Shown here: positions 14,736 to 21,884 of the stretch, in pieces
How positions within the stretch are numbered: position 1 is the stretch's first letter
How the letters are laid out: each line of letters opens with the position of its first letter
Source of the DNA: Micromonospora inaquosa
GTDB taxonomy: Bacteria; Actinomycetota; Actinomycetes; Mycobacteriales; Micromonosporaceae
Assembly (NCBI RefSeq): GCF_003857055.1
Contig: NZ_QGSZ01000219.1
Span: 1 to 38,373, forward strand
DNA: 38,373 bases
Direction of reading: 5' to 3'
Position numbers and translations under genes: made by a program
Notes under the pieces: model-generated
Told to the model about the DNA's origin: nothing
Seen by the model: only the letters and a program-made list of their open reading frames with translations
Database searches by the model: none

Positions 14736-15458
14736 GCGGGGGGCGATGACCGCCTCCCGTACGCTGCCGTCCGCGTCCCGGCTGACCTCGTACGCTGAGA
14801 CGCCCTCGCGGTCCGCGATCGCCTCGACGAGCCGGGTGCCCCGGTAGACCAGGCCGACGCCGTCGTCGGTGCAGTGACTGGTGGGGAGCGTGCCGTCGCC
14901 GACCAGCTCGTGCATCAGCGGTCGGCGCTGGCCCTCGCTGTCGTAGTGCACACCGTTGCCGTACGGCAGCCAGGCCAGTCCGTCGGTGAAGCCGCGCAGC
15001 CGCAGGCCGAAGCTGTCGGTGGCACCGCCGACGTGCCAGCAGATCGAGCCGGCGGAGACGCCGGCCAACACCACGCCGGCCTGCCAGCACTCGTGCAGGA
15101 TCTCGTCGAGCCCGTGCACCCGCCAGACCGCGACCAGGTTGGCCACGCTGCCGCCACCGACCCAGATCACGTCCTGGGCGAGCAGGTGGGCGCGGACGTC
15201 CTCGACGTTCGGCATCGGGAACAGGGCGAGGTGGGACAGCCGGAACCGGGTGTCGGCGAACGCGCCGTAGACGGAGGTCAGCGAGGTGGGCTGGTCACCG
15301 ACGGCCTGCCCGAGGTAGCAGATTCGCGGCTGCGAACCGGCCTCGGCCAGCTCGGCCGCCAGCTCGAAGACCGGGCCGGGACGCAGGTCGTAGGGCCCGC
15401 GGTCGCCCCGGAAGAAGCCCATGCTGGTGGCGATGATGGTCGGTTCGCTGGCGGGCAT
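14724..15458 (-). CDS. Peptidase E-like (S51 family) protein
   Basis: This 244-aa protein shows the S51 pattern: VIWVGGGSVANLVAVWR, then VLAGVSAGSICW with the nucleophile serine in GvSAG, and a conserved HCTDDGVGLVYRG segment. The family includes cyanophycinase and aspartyl dipeptidase (PepE), which use a Ser-His pair. Substrate is not determined. I start at the ATG at 15458 with GGAAGGA upstream; the longer frame is antisense repeat sequence. It converges on the exonuclease gene. Confidence 0.82.
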   Translation of the reverse strand: MPASEPTIIATSMGFFRGDRGPYDLRPGPVFELAAELAEAGSQPRICYLGQAVGDQPTSLTSVYGAFADTRFRLSHLALFPMPNVEDVRAHLLAQDVIWVGGGSVANLVAVWRVHGLDEILHECWQAGVVLAGVSAGSICWHVGGATDSFGLRLRGFTDGLAWLPYGNGVHYDSEGQRRPLMHELVGDGTLPTSHCTDDGVGLVYRGTRLVEAIADREGVSAYEVSRDADGSVREAVIAPRLLG

Positions 15459-15555
15459 CGGGCGTCCTTCCGTTGCGGGCGGTGCGGCGTCCATCCTGCC
15501 GCAGCCGGGCCCCACCCGTTCCGTCCCGGGTCCGAACTCCACCCGTGACGAGAGT

Positions 15556-15589
15556 GGGGCTGGCGGGGTGTTCGAACCCCGCCAACCCC
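15556..15589 (-). terminator. Hairpin between unknown gene and peptidase gene
   Basis: 13-bp arms (ggggctggcgggg / ccccgccaacccc) with one mismatch flank an 8-nt loop. The hairpin lies directly downstream of the TGATCA stop of the gene at 15594. With that TGATCATG it resembles the edge of the GTTGATCATG palindromic family, although only one outer arm is present. The loop mimics a T-loop but no tRNA is present. Confidence 0.5.
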
Positions 15590-15593
15590 ATGA

Positions 15594-16097
15594 TCAACCA
15601 GACTGGTCGGTGCGCCGTTGGCGGGGCACCTCGAACTCCGGCCAGTGCGCCAGGGTGCGGCGGTCGGCCGGGGGTAGTTGCGCGGCGGCGGCACGGGGCA
15701 GGGTGAACCGGTCGGTGGCGGCCGATCCGGCCGAGGCCGACTCACGCAGCATCCAGCGCACCTCGTCGGCCGTCCAGCCCAGCCCCGGCCGCGCGGCGAC
15801 TTCGCGGATCAACCGCCGGCCAACCCTCGTGTCGTCGTCGTAGAAGCGCATGCACCAGTGGTGCGTCCACATCCCGAGCGCCCGTAGGCCCGCGTCGTCG
15901 AGCGAGCCGGCCAACCGGCCGCAGGCGGTGTCAGGGAAGCTCTGCGCGGGCTCGCCCGCCCGGTCCCGTTCGATGGCGCCCACGGCGGCCGGCGCGACGG
16001 CCCGCATCCGGCGGTAGAAGGACTGCGCCACCGCGCGGGGCAGCGGCGGGAACGCGCCCGGTGTCGACGCCGCTGCCCAACCCGCCACGCTCGTCAT
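15594..16097 (-). CDS. Hypothetical protein
   Basis: This 167-aa protein has no motif I recognise. It includes AVAQSFYRRMRAVAPAAVGAIERDRAG, a WTHHWCMRFYDDDTRVGRRLIREV segment and a C-terminal part with WMLRESASAGSAATDRFTLPRAAAAQLPP. It is mainly helical, with no signal or membrane helix. The ATG at 16097 is preceded by AAGGGG. The last codons QSG and TGA lie on the GTTGATCATG edge of a palindromic-type repeat, so the C-terminus could have been altered by insertion of that repeat. Confidence 0.55.
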   Translation of the reverse strand: MTSVAGWAAASTPGAFPPLPRAVAQSFYRRMRAVAPAAVGAIERDRAGEPAQSFPDTACGRLAGSLDDAGLRALGMWTHHWCMRFYDDDTRVGRRLIREVAARPGLGWTADEVRWMLRESASAGSAATDRFTLPRAAAAQLPPADRRTLAHWPEFEVPRQRRTDQSG

Positions 16098-16457
16098 TCG
16101 CCGCACCCCTTCTTCAGTTGGTGGCCGGACGGTACCTGGCGCGCCCGACACTTTCGGGCCGAAAACCCCCACCGATCGTGGACAGCGACGATGACCTGGG
16201 ACGTCTGTATCCGTGACAACGAAACGGGGGTGGCCGGCCGGAACCGGTCGGCCCGGCACTGGCCTGCCGAGCCGGCGGCGAGGAGCCGGTCGGAGATCCC
16301 GGTCACCTTCGCGCGCCACTCCGCCGCACCGGCGAGCGTCGCGCGCCGCGGCGACGAGCGGGCATCGGTTCACCAGATTTGTCGAGGCCGACATGCCCAC
16401 TCATCCTTGGGCCATGACCGATCCCGGACACCCGAGGTGCGAGCTGCGGGGGCAACG
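16098..16457. other. 360-bp divergent intergenic region
   Basis: Lies between two divergent genes. No gene is supported: open frames here have shadow-type composition. GC-rich short palindromes occur (for example ggccggccgg at about 16231), but no clear -10/-35 pair stands out on either strand. Confidence 0.4.
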
Positions 16458-17927
16458 ATGAGCACCGCCATGGCCCGGGTGCCCGACTCCCTCCGGGGGC
16501 AGATCGTCACACCCGGCGACCGCCGGTACGCACAGCTGCGCTCGACGTACACCAGGTCGGCGTCGCCGGCCGCCGTTCTGCTGCCCAAGACCACCGCCCA
16601 GGTGGTCGACGCGCTGCGCTACGCGCGGGAGCAGCGGCTGCCGATCGCGGTCCGCAGCGGCGGGCACGGCCTCTCCGGGGCCTCGTCCAACAACGGTGGG
16701 GTGGTCATCGACCTGTCCATGCTCAACCGGGTTCAGGTGATCGACGAGCGGGCCGGGCTGGTCCGGGTCGAGGCCGGTGCCCGCTGGGCGAACGTCGCGA
16801 AGGCGTTGGCCCCGTACGGCCTGGTGATCAGCTCGGGTGACTACGGCGGTGTCGGCGTCGGCGGCCTGGCCACCGGCGGCGGTGTCGGCTGGCTGGTGCG
16901 CGCCCACGGCCTCACCATCGACCGGGTCCGCGCCGTCGAGGTGGTGCTGGCGGACGGGACGCTGGTACGCGCCGACGCCGACCACGAGCCGGAGCTGTTC
17001 TGGCTGGTCCGAGGGGCCGGGGCTGGCGCGGGGATCGTGGTGGCCTTCGAGATCGAGGCGGCCGAGCAGCGCAACGTCGGTGTCGTGCAGCTGGTGGTCG
17101 AGGCGCATCCGGACGGTCGCACCGTCCGGGAGTGGACGAGCTGTCTCAGCCAGGCGCCACGGGAGTTGTCCGCCGCCGCCGTGGTGTTCGCGGAGGGTCG
17201 ATCGGTCCTCATGTCCATCACCGCCGTGGTCGCGGCCGAGAGCCTGCGCCGGACCCGGCCGGCGGTGGAACCGCTGCTCGCCATCGGCAAGGTGCTCGAA
17301 CACCGCACCGACCTGCTGCCCTACCCGACGCTGGTGCCGACCGCGCACCTCAACCCCAACGTCGGGCAGCAGCGCGGCACGACCACCAACGGTCTGTTCA
17401 CAGCGCTGGACGAGGCCGGGGCGCGGGCCGTGACACGAGCGGTGACGGGGCCGGGTCGGGCGACGATCCAGCTCCGCTCGTTGGGTGGGGCGGTCAACGA
17501 CGTCGCTTCCGACGCGACCGCGTACCCGCATCGTCACCAGGACACGCTGATCGTGGCCTCGGTGTTTGCGCCGCAGGCCGACGCCGCGTTGAACGCCGCC
17601 TGGCGGGCCGCCGGAGCGCGCGCCGACGGCGCGTACGTCAACTTCGAGAGCAGACCGGACCCGGCCGCGTTCGCCCGGATCTACCCGGGCGAGACCGGGG
17701 CCCGGGTCCGACGGCTGTGGAAGCGGTACGACCCGGACGGCGTGTTCCGATCGGCCCTGCTGACCGGCCAGCCGGACCGCGCCGCACAGCCCAACCGGGC
17801 CGCCCAGCCCAGCCGGGCCGGCCAGGTGGACCGCGCCGCCCAACCGAGCCGCGCCGCCCAGCCCAGTCGATCCGCCCAGCCCAGCGGGTCTGGTCAGCCG
17901 CACCGGCGTCGTCGACGCCCTCGTTGA
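16458..17927 (+). CDS. FAD-dependent oxidoreductase (BBE-type)
   Basis: This 489-aa PCMH-type FAD enzyme has RSGGHG with H70 for 8-alpha-histidyl FAD attachment, SSGDYGGVGVGGLATGGGVG and the FAD-contact LVRAHGLTIDRVRAVEVVLADG. The BBE segment is YVNFESRPDPAAFARIYPGETGARVRRLWKRYDPDGVF. The second covalent cysteine of BBE enzymes is absent, so FAD is probably attached once. Residues 437-489 are a low-complexity tail of seven six-residue units and a basic end. Substrate unknown. The start is ATG 16458. Confidence 0.85.
   Translation: MSTAMARVPDSLRGQIVTPGDRRYAQLRSTYTRSASPAAVLLPKTTAQVVDALRYAREQRLPIAVRSGGHGLSGASSNNGGVVIDLSMLNRVQVIDERAGLVRVEAGARWANVAKALAPYGLVISSGDYGGVGVGGLATGGGVGWLVRAHGLTIDRVRAVEVVLADGTLVRADADHEPELFWLVRGAGAGAGIVVAFEIEAAEQRNVGVVQLVVEAHPDGRTVREWTSCLSQAPRELSAAAVVFAEGRSVLMSITAVVAAESLRRTRPAVEPLLAIGKVLEHRTDLLPYPTLVPTAHLNPNVGQQRGTTTNGLFTALDEAGARAVTRAVTGPGRATIQLRSLGGAVNDVASDATAYPHRHQDTLIVASVFAPQADAALNAAWRAAGARADGAYVNFESRPDPAAFARIYPGETGARVRRLWKRYDPDGVFRSALLTGQPDRAAQPNRAAQPSRAGQVDRAAQPSRAAQPSRSAQPSGSGQPHRRRRRPR
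17769..17894 (+). repeat. 18-bp tandem repeat encoding a hexapeptide tail
   Basis: Seven 18-bp units encode QPDRAA, QPNRAA, QPSRAG, QVDRAA, QPSRAA, QPSRSA and QPSGSG. The end of the gene is a run of arginines (HRRRRRPR). The repeat follows the last conserved FAD-enzyme residues. Confidence 0.85.
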
Positions 17928-18005
17928 CCGTTCCTCTTCGCACCGGCACACCCAGGTCCGATTCCCGCCAGCCGATGGCCGGTCGAGCGGGGCATCATCG
18001 GTGAC

Positions 18006-19493
18006 ATGGAGATGGACTTCGAGCGGTGTTACCGGGCCGTGGACAGCCGTGACCAGCGGTTCGACGGCTGGTTCTACACCGGTGTGACGTCCACCGGCAT
18101 CTACTGCCGGCCGTCCTGCCCGGCGATCACACCCAAGCGGCAGAACGTCCGGTTCTTTCCGTCCGCCGCCGCGGCGCAGGGTGCCGGGCTGCGCGCCTGC
18201 CGCCGCTGCCGGCCGGACGCCGCGCCCGGATCGCCGCAGTGGGACATCCGCGCCGACGTGGTCGGCCGGGCGATGCGGTTGATCGCGGACGGGGTGATCG
18301 ACCGGGACGGCGTACCGGGGTTGGCCTCCCGGCTGGGCTACACCGAACGGCACCTGCACCGGATGCTCAGCGCCGAGATGGGCGCCGGGCCGCTCGCGCT
18401 GGCCCGGGCGCAGCGGGCACAGACCGCCCGGATCCTGATCGAGACGACCGACCTCGGGATGGCCGAGGTCGCGTTCGCCGCGGGCTTCGGCAGCGTGCGG
18501 CAGTTCAACGACACGCTCCGCGAGGTGTACGCGAGCGCCCCGTCCGACCTGCGCGCTGCCCGTGGGCGCCAGCAGGCGGCGGTCGGGGCGGGAACGATCA
18601 CGCTCCGGCTGGCGTACCGCCCACCGCTGCACGCCCGGGCGCTGCTGGACTTCCTCGCGGTGCGGGCGTTGCCCGGCGTGGAGGAGGTCCGCGACGGGAC
18701 GTACCACCGGGGTCTGCGGTTGCCGCACGGCACCGGCCAGGTGGCGCTGACCCCGGCGGACGGGCACGTGGCGGCGACGTTGCGGCTCGCCGACCTGCGC
18801 GACCTGGCACCCGCGGTGGCCCGCTGTCGCCGGCTGCTCGACCTGGACGCGGACCCGGTGGCCATCGACGCCACGTTGGCCGCCGACCCGGCGCTGGCCC
18901 CGGCGGTCACCGCCGAACCGGGCATTCGCGTCCCCCGCGCGGTCGACGCCTTCGAGCAAGCCGTCCGCGCCATCATCAACCAACAGGTCTCGATCACTTC
19001 CGCGAGAACAACGCTGACCCGCCTCCTGACCGCCGCCCACGCTCGCGTTGATCATGAAGTTGTTGCCACTGATGACGGCGTGTCGGGACAACAACTTCAT
19101 GATCAACGGGGTGGGCTGCGGGGGTTCCTGGGGGCGGAGGAGCTGTTGGCGCTGCCGGATTCGGGGTTTCGGATGCCGGCGGGGCGGCGGGAGTCCTTGC
19201 GAGGGCTGGCTCGGGCCGTGATGGACGGGTCCGTTGACCTTGCTCCCGGGGTGGATCGCGGGGAAGCCGTTCGTCGGCTGCTCGCACTGCCCGGCATCGG
19301 CCCGTGGACCGCCAACTACCTGGCCATGCGCGCCTTCGGCGACCCGGACATCCTGCTCAGCTCCGACCTCGCGGTCCGGCGCGGCGCCGCCGCGCTCGGC
19401 CTGCCCGACACCCCGACAACCCTCGACCGGTACGCCGAACGGTGGCGTCCCTGGCGCTCCTACGCCACGATCAGACTCTGGAGAGCGGCATGA
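18006..19493 (+). CDS. alkA: Ada-AlkA fusion, DNA alkylation repair
   Basis: This 495-aa protein carries three parts. Residues 1-75 form the Ada methyl-phosphotriester domain with Zn cysteines C34, C38, C65, C68 (YCRPSC...CRRC). Residues about 80-185 form an AraC-type helix-turn-helix. About 195-495 form AlkA (3-methyladenine glycosylase II) with helix-hairpin-helix LLALPGIGPWTANYLAMR and the catalytic Asp in LSSDLAVRR. There is no Ada methyltransferase domain; Ogt follows. A 61-bp palindrome (19047-19107) lies within the glycosylase part and is translated in frame, adding about 20 residues. Its stop overlaps ogt as ATGA. Confidence 0.9.
   Translation: MEMDFERCYRAVDSRDQRFDGWFYTGVTSTGIYCRPSCPAITPKRQNVRFFPSAAAAQGAGLRACRRCRPDAAPGSPQWDIRADVVGRAMRLIADGVIDRDGVPGLASRLGYTERHLHRMLSAEMGAGPLALARAQRAQTARILIETTDLGMAEVAFAAGFGSVRQFNDTLREVYASAPSDLRAARGRQQAAVGAGTITLRLAYRPPLHARALLDFLAVRALPGVEEVRDGTYHRGLRLPHGTGQVALTPADGHVAATLRLADLRDLAPAVARCRRLLDLDADPVAIDATLAADPALAPAVTAEPGIRVPRAVDAFEQAVRAIINQQVSITSARTTLTRLLTAAHARVDHEVVATDDGVSGQQLHDQRGGLRGFLGAEELLALPDSGFRMPAGRRESLRGLARAVMDGSVDLAPGVDRGEAVRRLLALPGIGPWTANYLAMRAFGDPDILLSSDLAVRRGAAALGLPDTPTTLDRYAERWRPWRSYATIRLWRAA
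19047..19107 (+). repeat. 61-bp palindromic element, copy 2, inside alkA
   Basis: Arms gttgatcatgaagttgttgc plus c (19047-19067) and the matching right arm (19087-19107) differ at one position around a 19-nt loop. It is homologous to copy 1 on the loop core cggcgtgtcg and on the flanks tcgc and ggggtggg. It lies in codons 348-368 of alkA in a frame without stops, giving the residues VDHEVVATDDGVSGQQLHDQ. Confidence 0.88.
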
Positions 19494-19999
19494 ACATCGA
19501 CAGCACCGTAGTGAGCACCCCGACCGGCCCACTGAGCATCCTCGCCGGTCCCGACGGCGACGTACGGGCAGCCGGCTTCACCCCGGACCCGGCGGCGCTG
19601 CTGCCCCTGATCCACCCGGCCCTGCGGGCACCACTGCGGGAGCGCGCCGACCTCGGCCCGGTCAGCGCGGCGGTCAACTCCTACCTGGACGGTAACCTCG
19701 CCGCCATCGACGCGGTGCCGGTCCGTCAACGCACCGACGGAGAGTTCATGGCACACGCCTGGCAGGTGCTGCGCGAGGTGCCACCGGGCACCCCGGTCAC
19801 CTACACCGGGTACGCCGCGCTGGCCGGTCGACCACCGGCGGTGCGGGCCGCCGCTGCCGCCTGCGCCCGCAACGCCGCAGCCCTCTTCGTGCCGTGTCAC
19901 CGGGTTCTGCGCACCGACGGCACGCTCGGCGGCTACCGCTGGGGGTTGGACGTGAAGAAGTGGCTTCTCGGTCATGAGCGCGGCTTGACAACAAGCTGA
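19490..19999 (+). CDS. ogt: Methylated-DNA-protein cysteine methyltransferase
   Basis: This 169-aa protein has the active-site motif LFVPCHRVLRTDGTLGGY with acceptor C136, and the recognition helix region TPVTYTGYAALAGRPPAVRAAAAACARN. It irreversibly removes the alkyl group from O6-methylguanine. It is translationally coupled to alkA (ATGA), so both belong to one alkylation-response operon, in which the Ada domain may sense methyl-phosphotriesters. The family member is complete, with a short N-terminal domain. Confidence 0.93.
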   Translation: MNIDSTVVSTPTGPLSILAGPDGDVRAAGFTPDPAALLPLIHPALRAPLRERADLGPVSAAVNSYLDGNLAAIDAVPVRQRTDGEFMAHAWQVLREVPPGTPVTYTGYAALAGRPPAVRAAAAACARNAAALFVPCHRVLRTDGTLGGYRWGLDVKKWLLGHERGLTTS

Positions 20000-20024
20000 C
20001 AGAAGCATCGACACTCATTGACGC

Positions 20025-20036
20025 TACCGTCTGGTA
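20025..20036 (+). promoter_or_regulatory. Candidate leaderless promoter of ABC exporter
   Basis: TACCGT (20025-20030) fits the -10 pattern and is followed by six bases and the GTG start. CTACC-gtct-GGTAG (20024-20037) is a small inverted repeat overlapping it and the start, a possible operator. No clear -35 was found. Confidence 0.35.
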
Positions 20037-21884
20037 GTGCCTGTGGAGAGCGACGGCGACCCGGCCGCCGCGGGAACCCGCCCCGCGCACAACCTCTGGC
20101 GGCTACGCCCCTACCTGCGCCCGTACGCCGCCGAGTTCGCCTGGCTGCTCGTCGCGGGGCTCGCCGGCACCGCGGCCGGGATCGCCGTACCGCTGATCGT
20201 GCAGCGGGTCGTGGACGGGCCGGTGGCCCGACACGAACCGGCCGGGCTGCTCCAGCTCGGCGGCCTGGCGCTGCTGCTCGGCGTCGCCGAGGCGGTGCTC
20301 ATCTTCATCCGCCGGTGGGTGCAGTCGTCCTCGGCGGTGGGCATGGAGGCGGCGCTGCGCGCCGACGTCTACGCCCACCTGCAACGGCTGCCGACCAGCT
20401 TCCACGACCGCTGGCAGTCCGGCCAGTTGCTCTCCCGGATCACCAGCGACCTGTCGGTGATCCGCCGGTTCCTCTCCTTCGGCGTGTTCTTCCTGGTGCT
20501 CAACCTGACCACGTACGTCGTCGTGGTGGTACTGCTGATCAACCTGCACCCGGCGCTCGGGGTGCTGGTCGCGGCCAGCGCGGTGCCGCTGCTGCTGATC
20601 AGTCGCCGGTTCGGGCGGCACTACCACGCCGCGTCCCGCCGGATGCAGGACCAGCAGGGCGACGTGGCGACGCTGGTCGAGGAGACCGCACAGGGTCTGC
20701 GCACCATGAAGGCGTACGGGCGGGGGCCCGAACTGGCGGCCCGCTTCGCCGGTGCGGCCCGGCGGCTGCACGACACCGGCGTCGACAAGGGACGGCTGCT
20801 GGCCAACACCTCGGCGCTGCTCGACCTGGTGCCCAACGTGACCCTGGGCGTGGTGCTGGCGGCGGGGGCGACCGCCGCCGCGCAGGGCGCGCTCACCATC
20901 GGCGAACTGGTCGCGTTCGTCAGCCTGCAACTGATGCTCATCTGGCCGGTGCAGTCCCTGGGTTGGATCATCGCCAACGGTCAGGAGGCGGCCACCGCCG
21001 CCGACCGGATCCAGGAGGTGCTGGACACCCCACCGGAGATCGTGGATGCGCCCGGCGCCGTCGATCTGCCGCGCGACGCGGTGCACGGCCGGCTGCGGTT
21101 CGAGGGGGTCGCGTTCAGCTACCCGGGTGCCACCACAGCGGTGCTGCGCGAGATCGACCTGAGCATCGAGCCGGGTGAGACGTTGGCCCTGGTCGGCGCC
21201 ACCGGCTGCGGCAAGAGCACACTGCTCTCCCTGGTGCCCCGGCTGCACGAGGTGACCGCCGGCCGGATCACCCTGGACGGCCACGACCTACGCGAGCTGC
21301 GGCTGTCCTCGCTGCGCCGGCTGGTCGGGGTGGCGTTCGAGGAGCCCACGCTCTTCTCCATGTCGGTGCGCGAGAACCTCACCCTGGGCCGCCCGGACGC
21401 CGACGACGACGAGGTCCGCGCGGCCCTCGCGCTGGCCCAGGCCGACTTCGCGTACGACCTGCCCTGGGGGTTGGCCACCCGGGTGGGCGAGCAGGGGCTG
21501 TCCCTCTCCGGCGGGCAACGGCAACGGCTCGCCCTGGCGCGGGCCGTGCTCGGCCGACCGGCGGTGCTGGTGCTGGACGACCCGCTCTCCGCCCTCGACG
21601 TGCACACCGAGGCCCTGGTCGAGGCGGCGCTTCGCCGGGTCCTGCGCGACAGCACCGCGCTGCTGGTGGTGCACCGGCCGTCGACCATCGCGCTGGCCGA
21701 CCGGGTCGCCCTGCTGGAGGACGGGCGGATCACCGCGACCGGCAGGCATTCCGACCTGCTGGCCACCGTCCCGGCGTACCGGGCGTTGCTCGCCGCCGAG
21801 CCGCCCGCCGCGCATCCCCCGCCGGCCGGGGCCGGCGGGCCCAGCACGTCCCCTTCGGACGGGCGGGGGTTGGTGCGTTCGTGA
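20037..21884 (+). CDS. Heterodimeric ABC exporter subunit 1 (degenerate NBD)
   Basis: This 615-aa half-transporter has a six-helix ABC membrane domain (about 1-330) and a nucleotide-binding domain. Walker A is GATGCGKST (about 387), the signature is LSGGQRQRLALARAV, and Walker B is VLVLDDPLSALD with D514-D515: the catalytic Glu is Asp. That is the hallmark of the degenerate subunit in heterodimeric exporters. GTG start; a second GTG lies six bases on. The stop overlaps the next start (GTGA). Substrate unknown; probably drug, lipid or peptide export. Confidence 0.88.
   Translation: MPVESDGDPAAAGTRPAHNLWRLRPYLRPYAAEFAWLLVAGLAGTAAGIAVPLIVQRVVDGPVARHEPAGLLQLGGLALLLGVAEAVLIFIRRWVQSSSAVGMEAALRADVYAHLQRLPTSFHDRWQSGQLLSRITSDLSVIRRFLSFGVFFLVLNLTTYVVVVVLLINLHPALGVLVAASAVPLLLISRRFGRHYHAASRRMQDQQGDVATLVEETAQGLRTMKAYGRGPELAARFAGAARRLHDTGVDKGRLLANTSALLDLVPNVTLGVVLAAGATAAAQGALTIGELVAFVSLQLMLIWPVQSLGWIIANGQEAATAADRIQEVLDTPPEIVDAPGAVDLPRDAVHGRLRFEGVAFSYPGATTAVLREIDLSIEPGETLALVGATGCGKSTLLSLVPRLHEVTAGRITLDGHDLRELRLSSLRRLVGVAFEEPTLFSMSVRENLTLGRPDADDDEVRAALALAQADFAYDLPWGLATRVGEQGLSLSGGQRQRLALARAVLGRPAVLVLDDPLSALDVHTEALVEAALRRVLRDSTALLVVHRPSTIALADRVALLEDGRITATGRHSDLLATVPAYRALLAAEPPAAHPPPAGAGGPSTSPSDGRGLVRS

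Noticed and set aside
15556..15600. tRNA 3' end or T-arm (ttcgaac with GC stem)
   Set aside because: The loop is eight bases and not seven, and no D arm, anticodon arm or acceptor stem lies at the right distance on either strand.
16401..19532. 1043-aa open frame on the minus strand
   Set aside because: It is antisense to the FAD oxidoreductase and Ada-AlkA genes. It has Arg/Pro/Gly-rich composition and no motif, typical of a GC-rich shadow frame.
20018..20023. TTGACG as -35 box of the ABC exporter
   Set aside because: No -10 at 16-18 bp downstream before the start codon; the TACCGT box with leaderless start fits better.
20103..21284. 393-aa minus-strand frame in the ABC exporter
   Set aside because: His/Gln/Gly-rich antisense of a well-supported gene.
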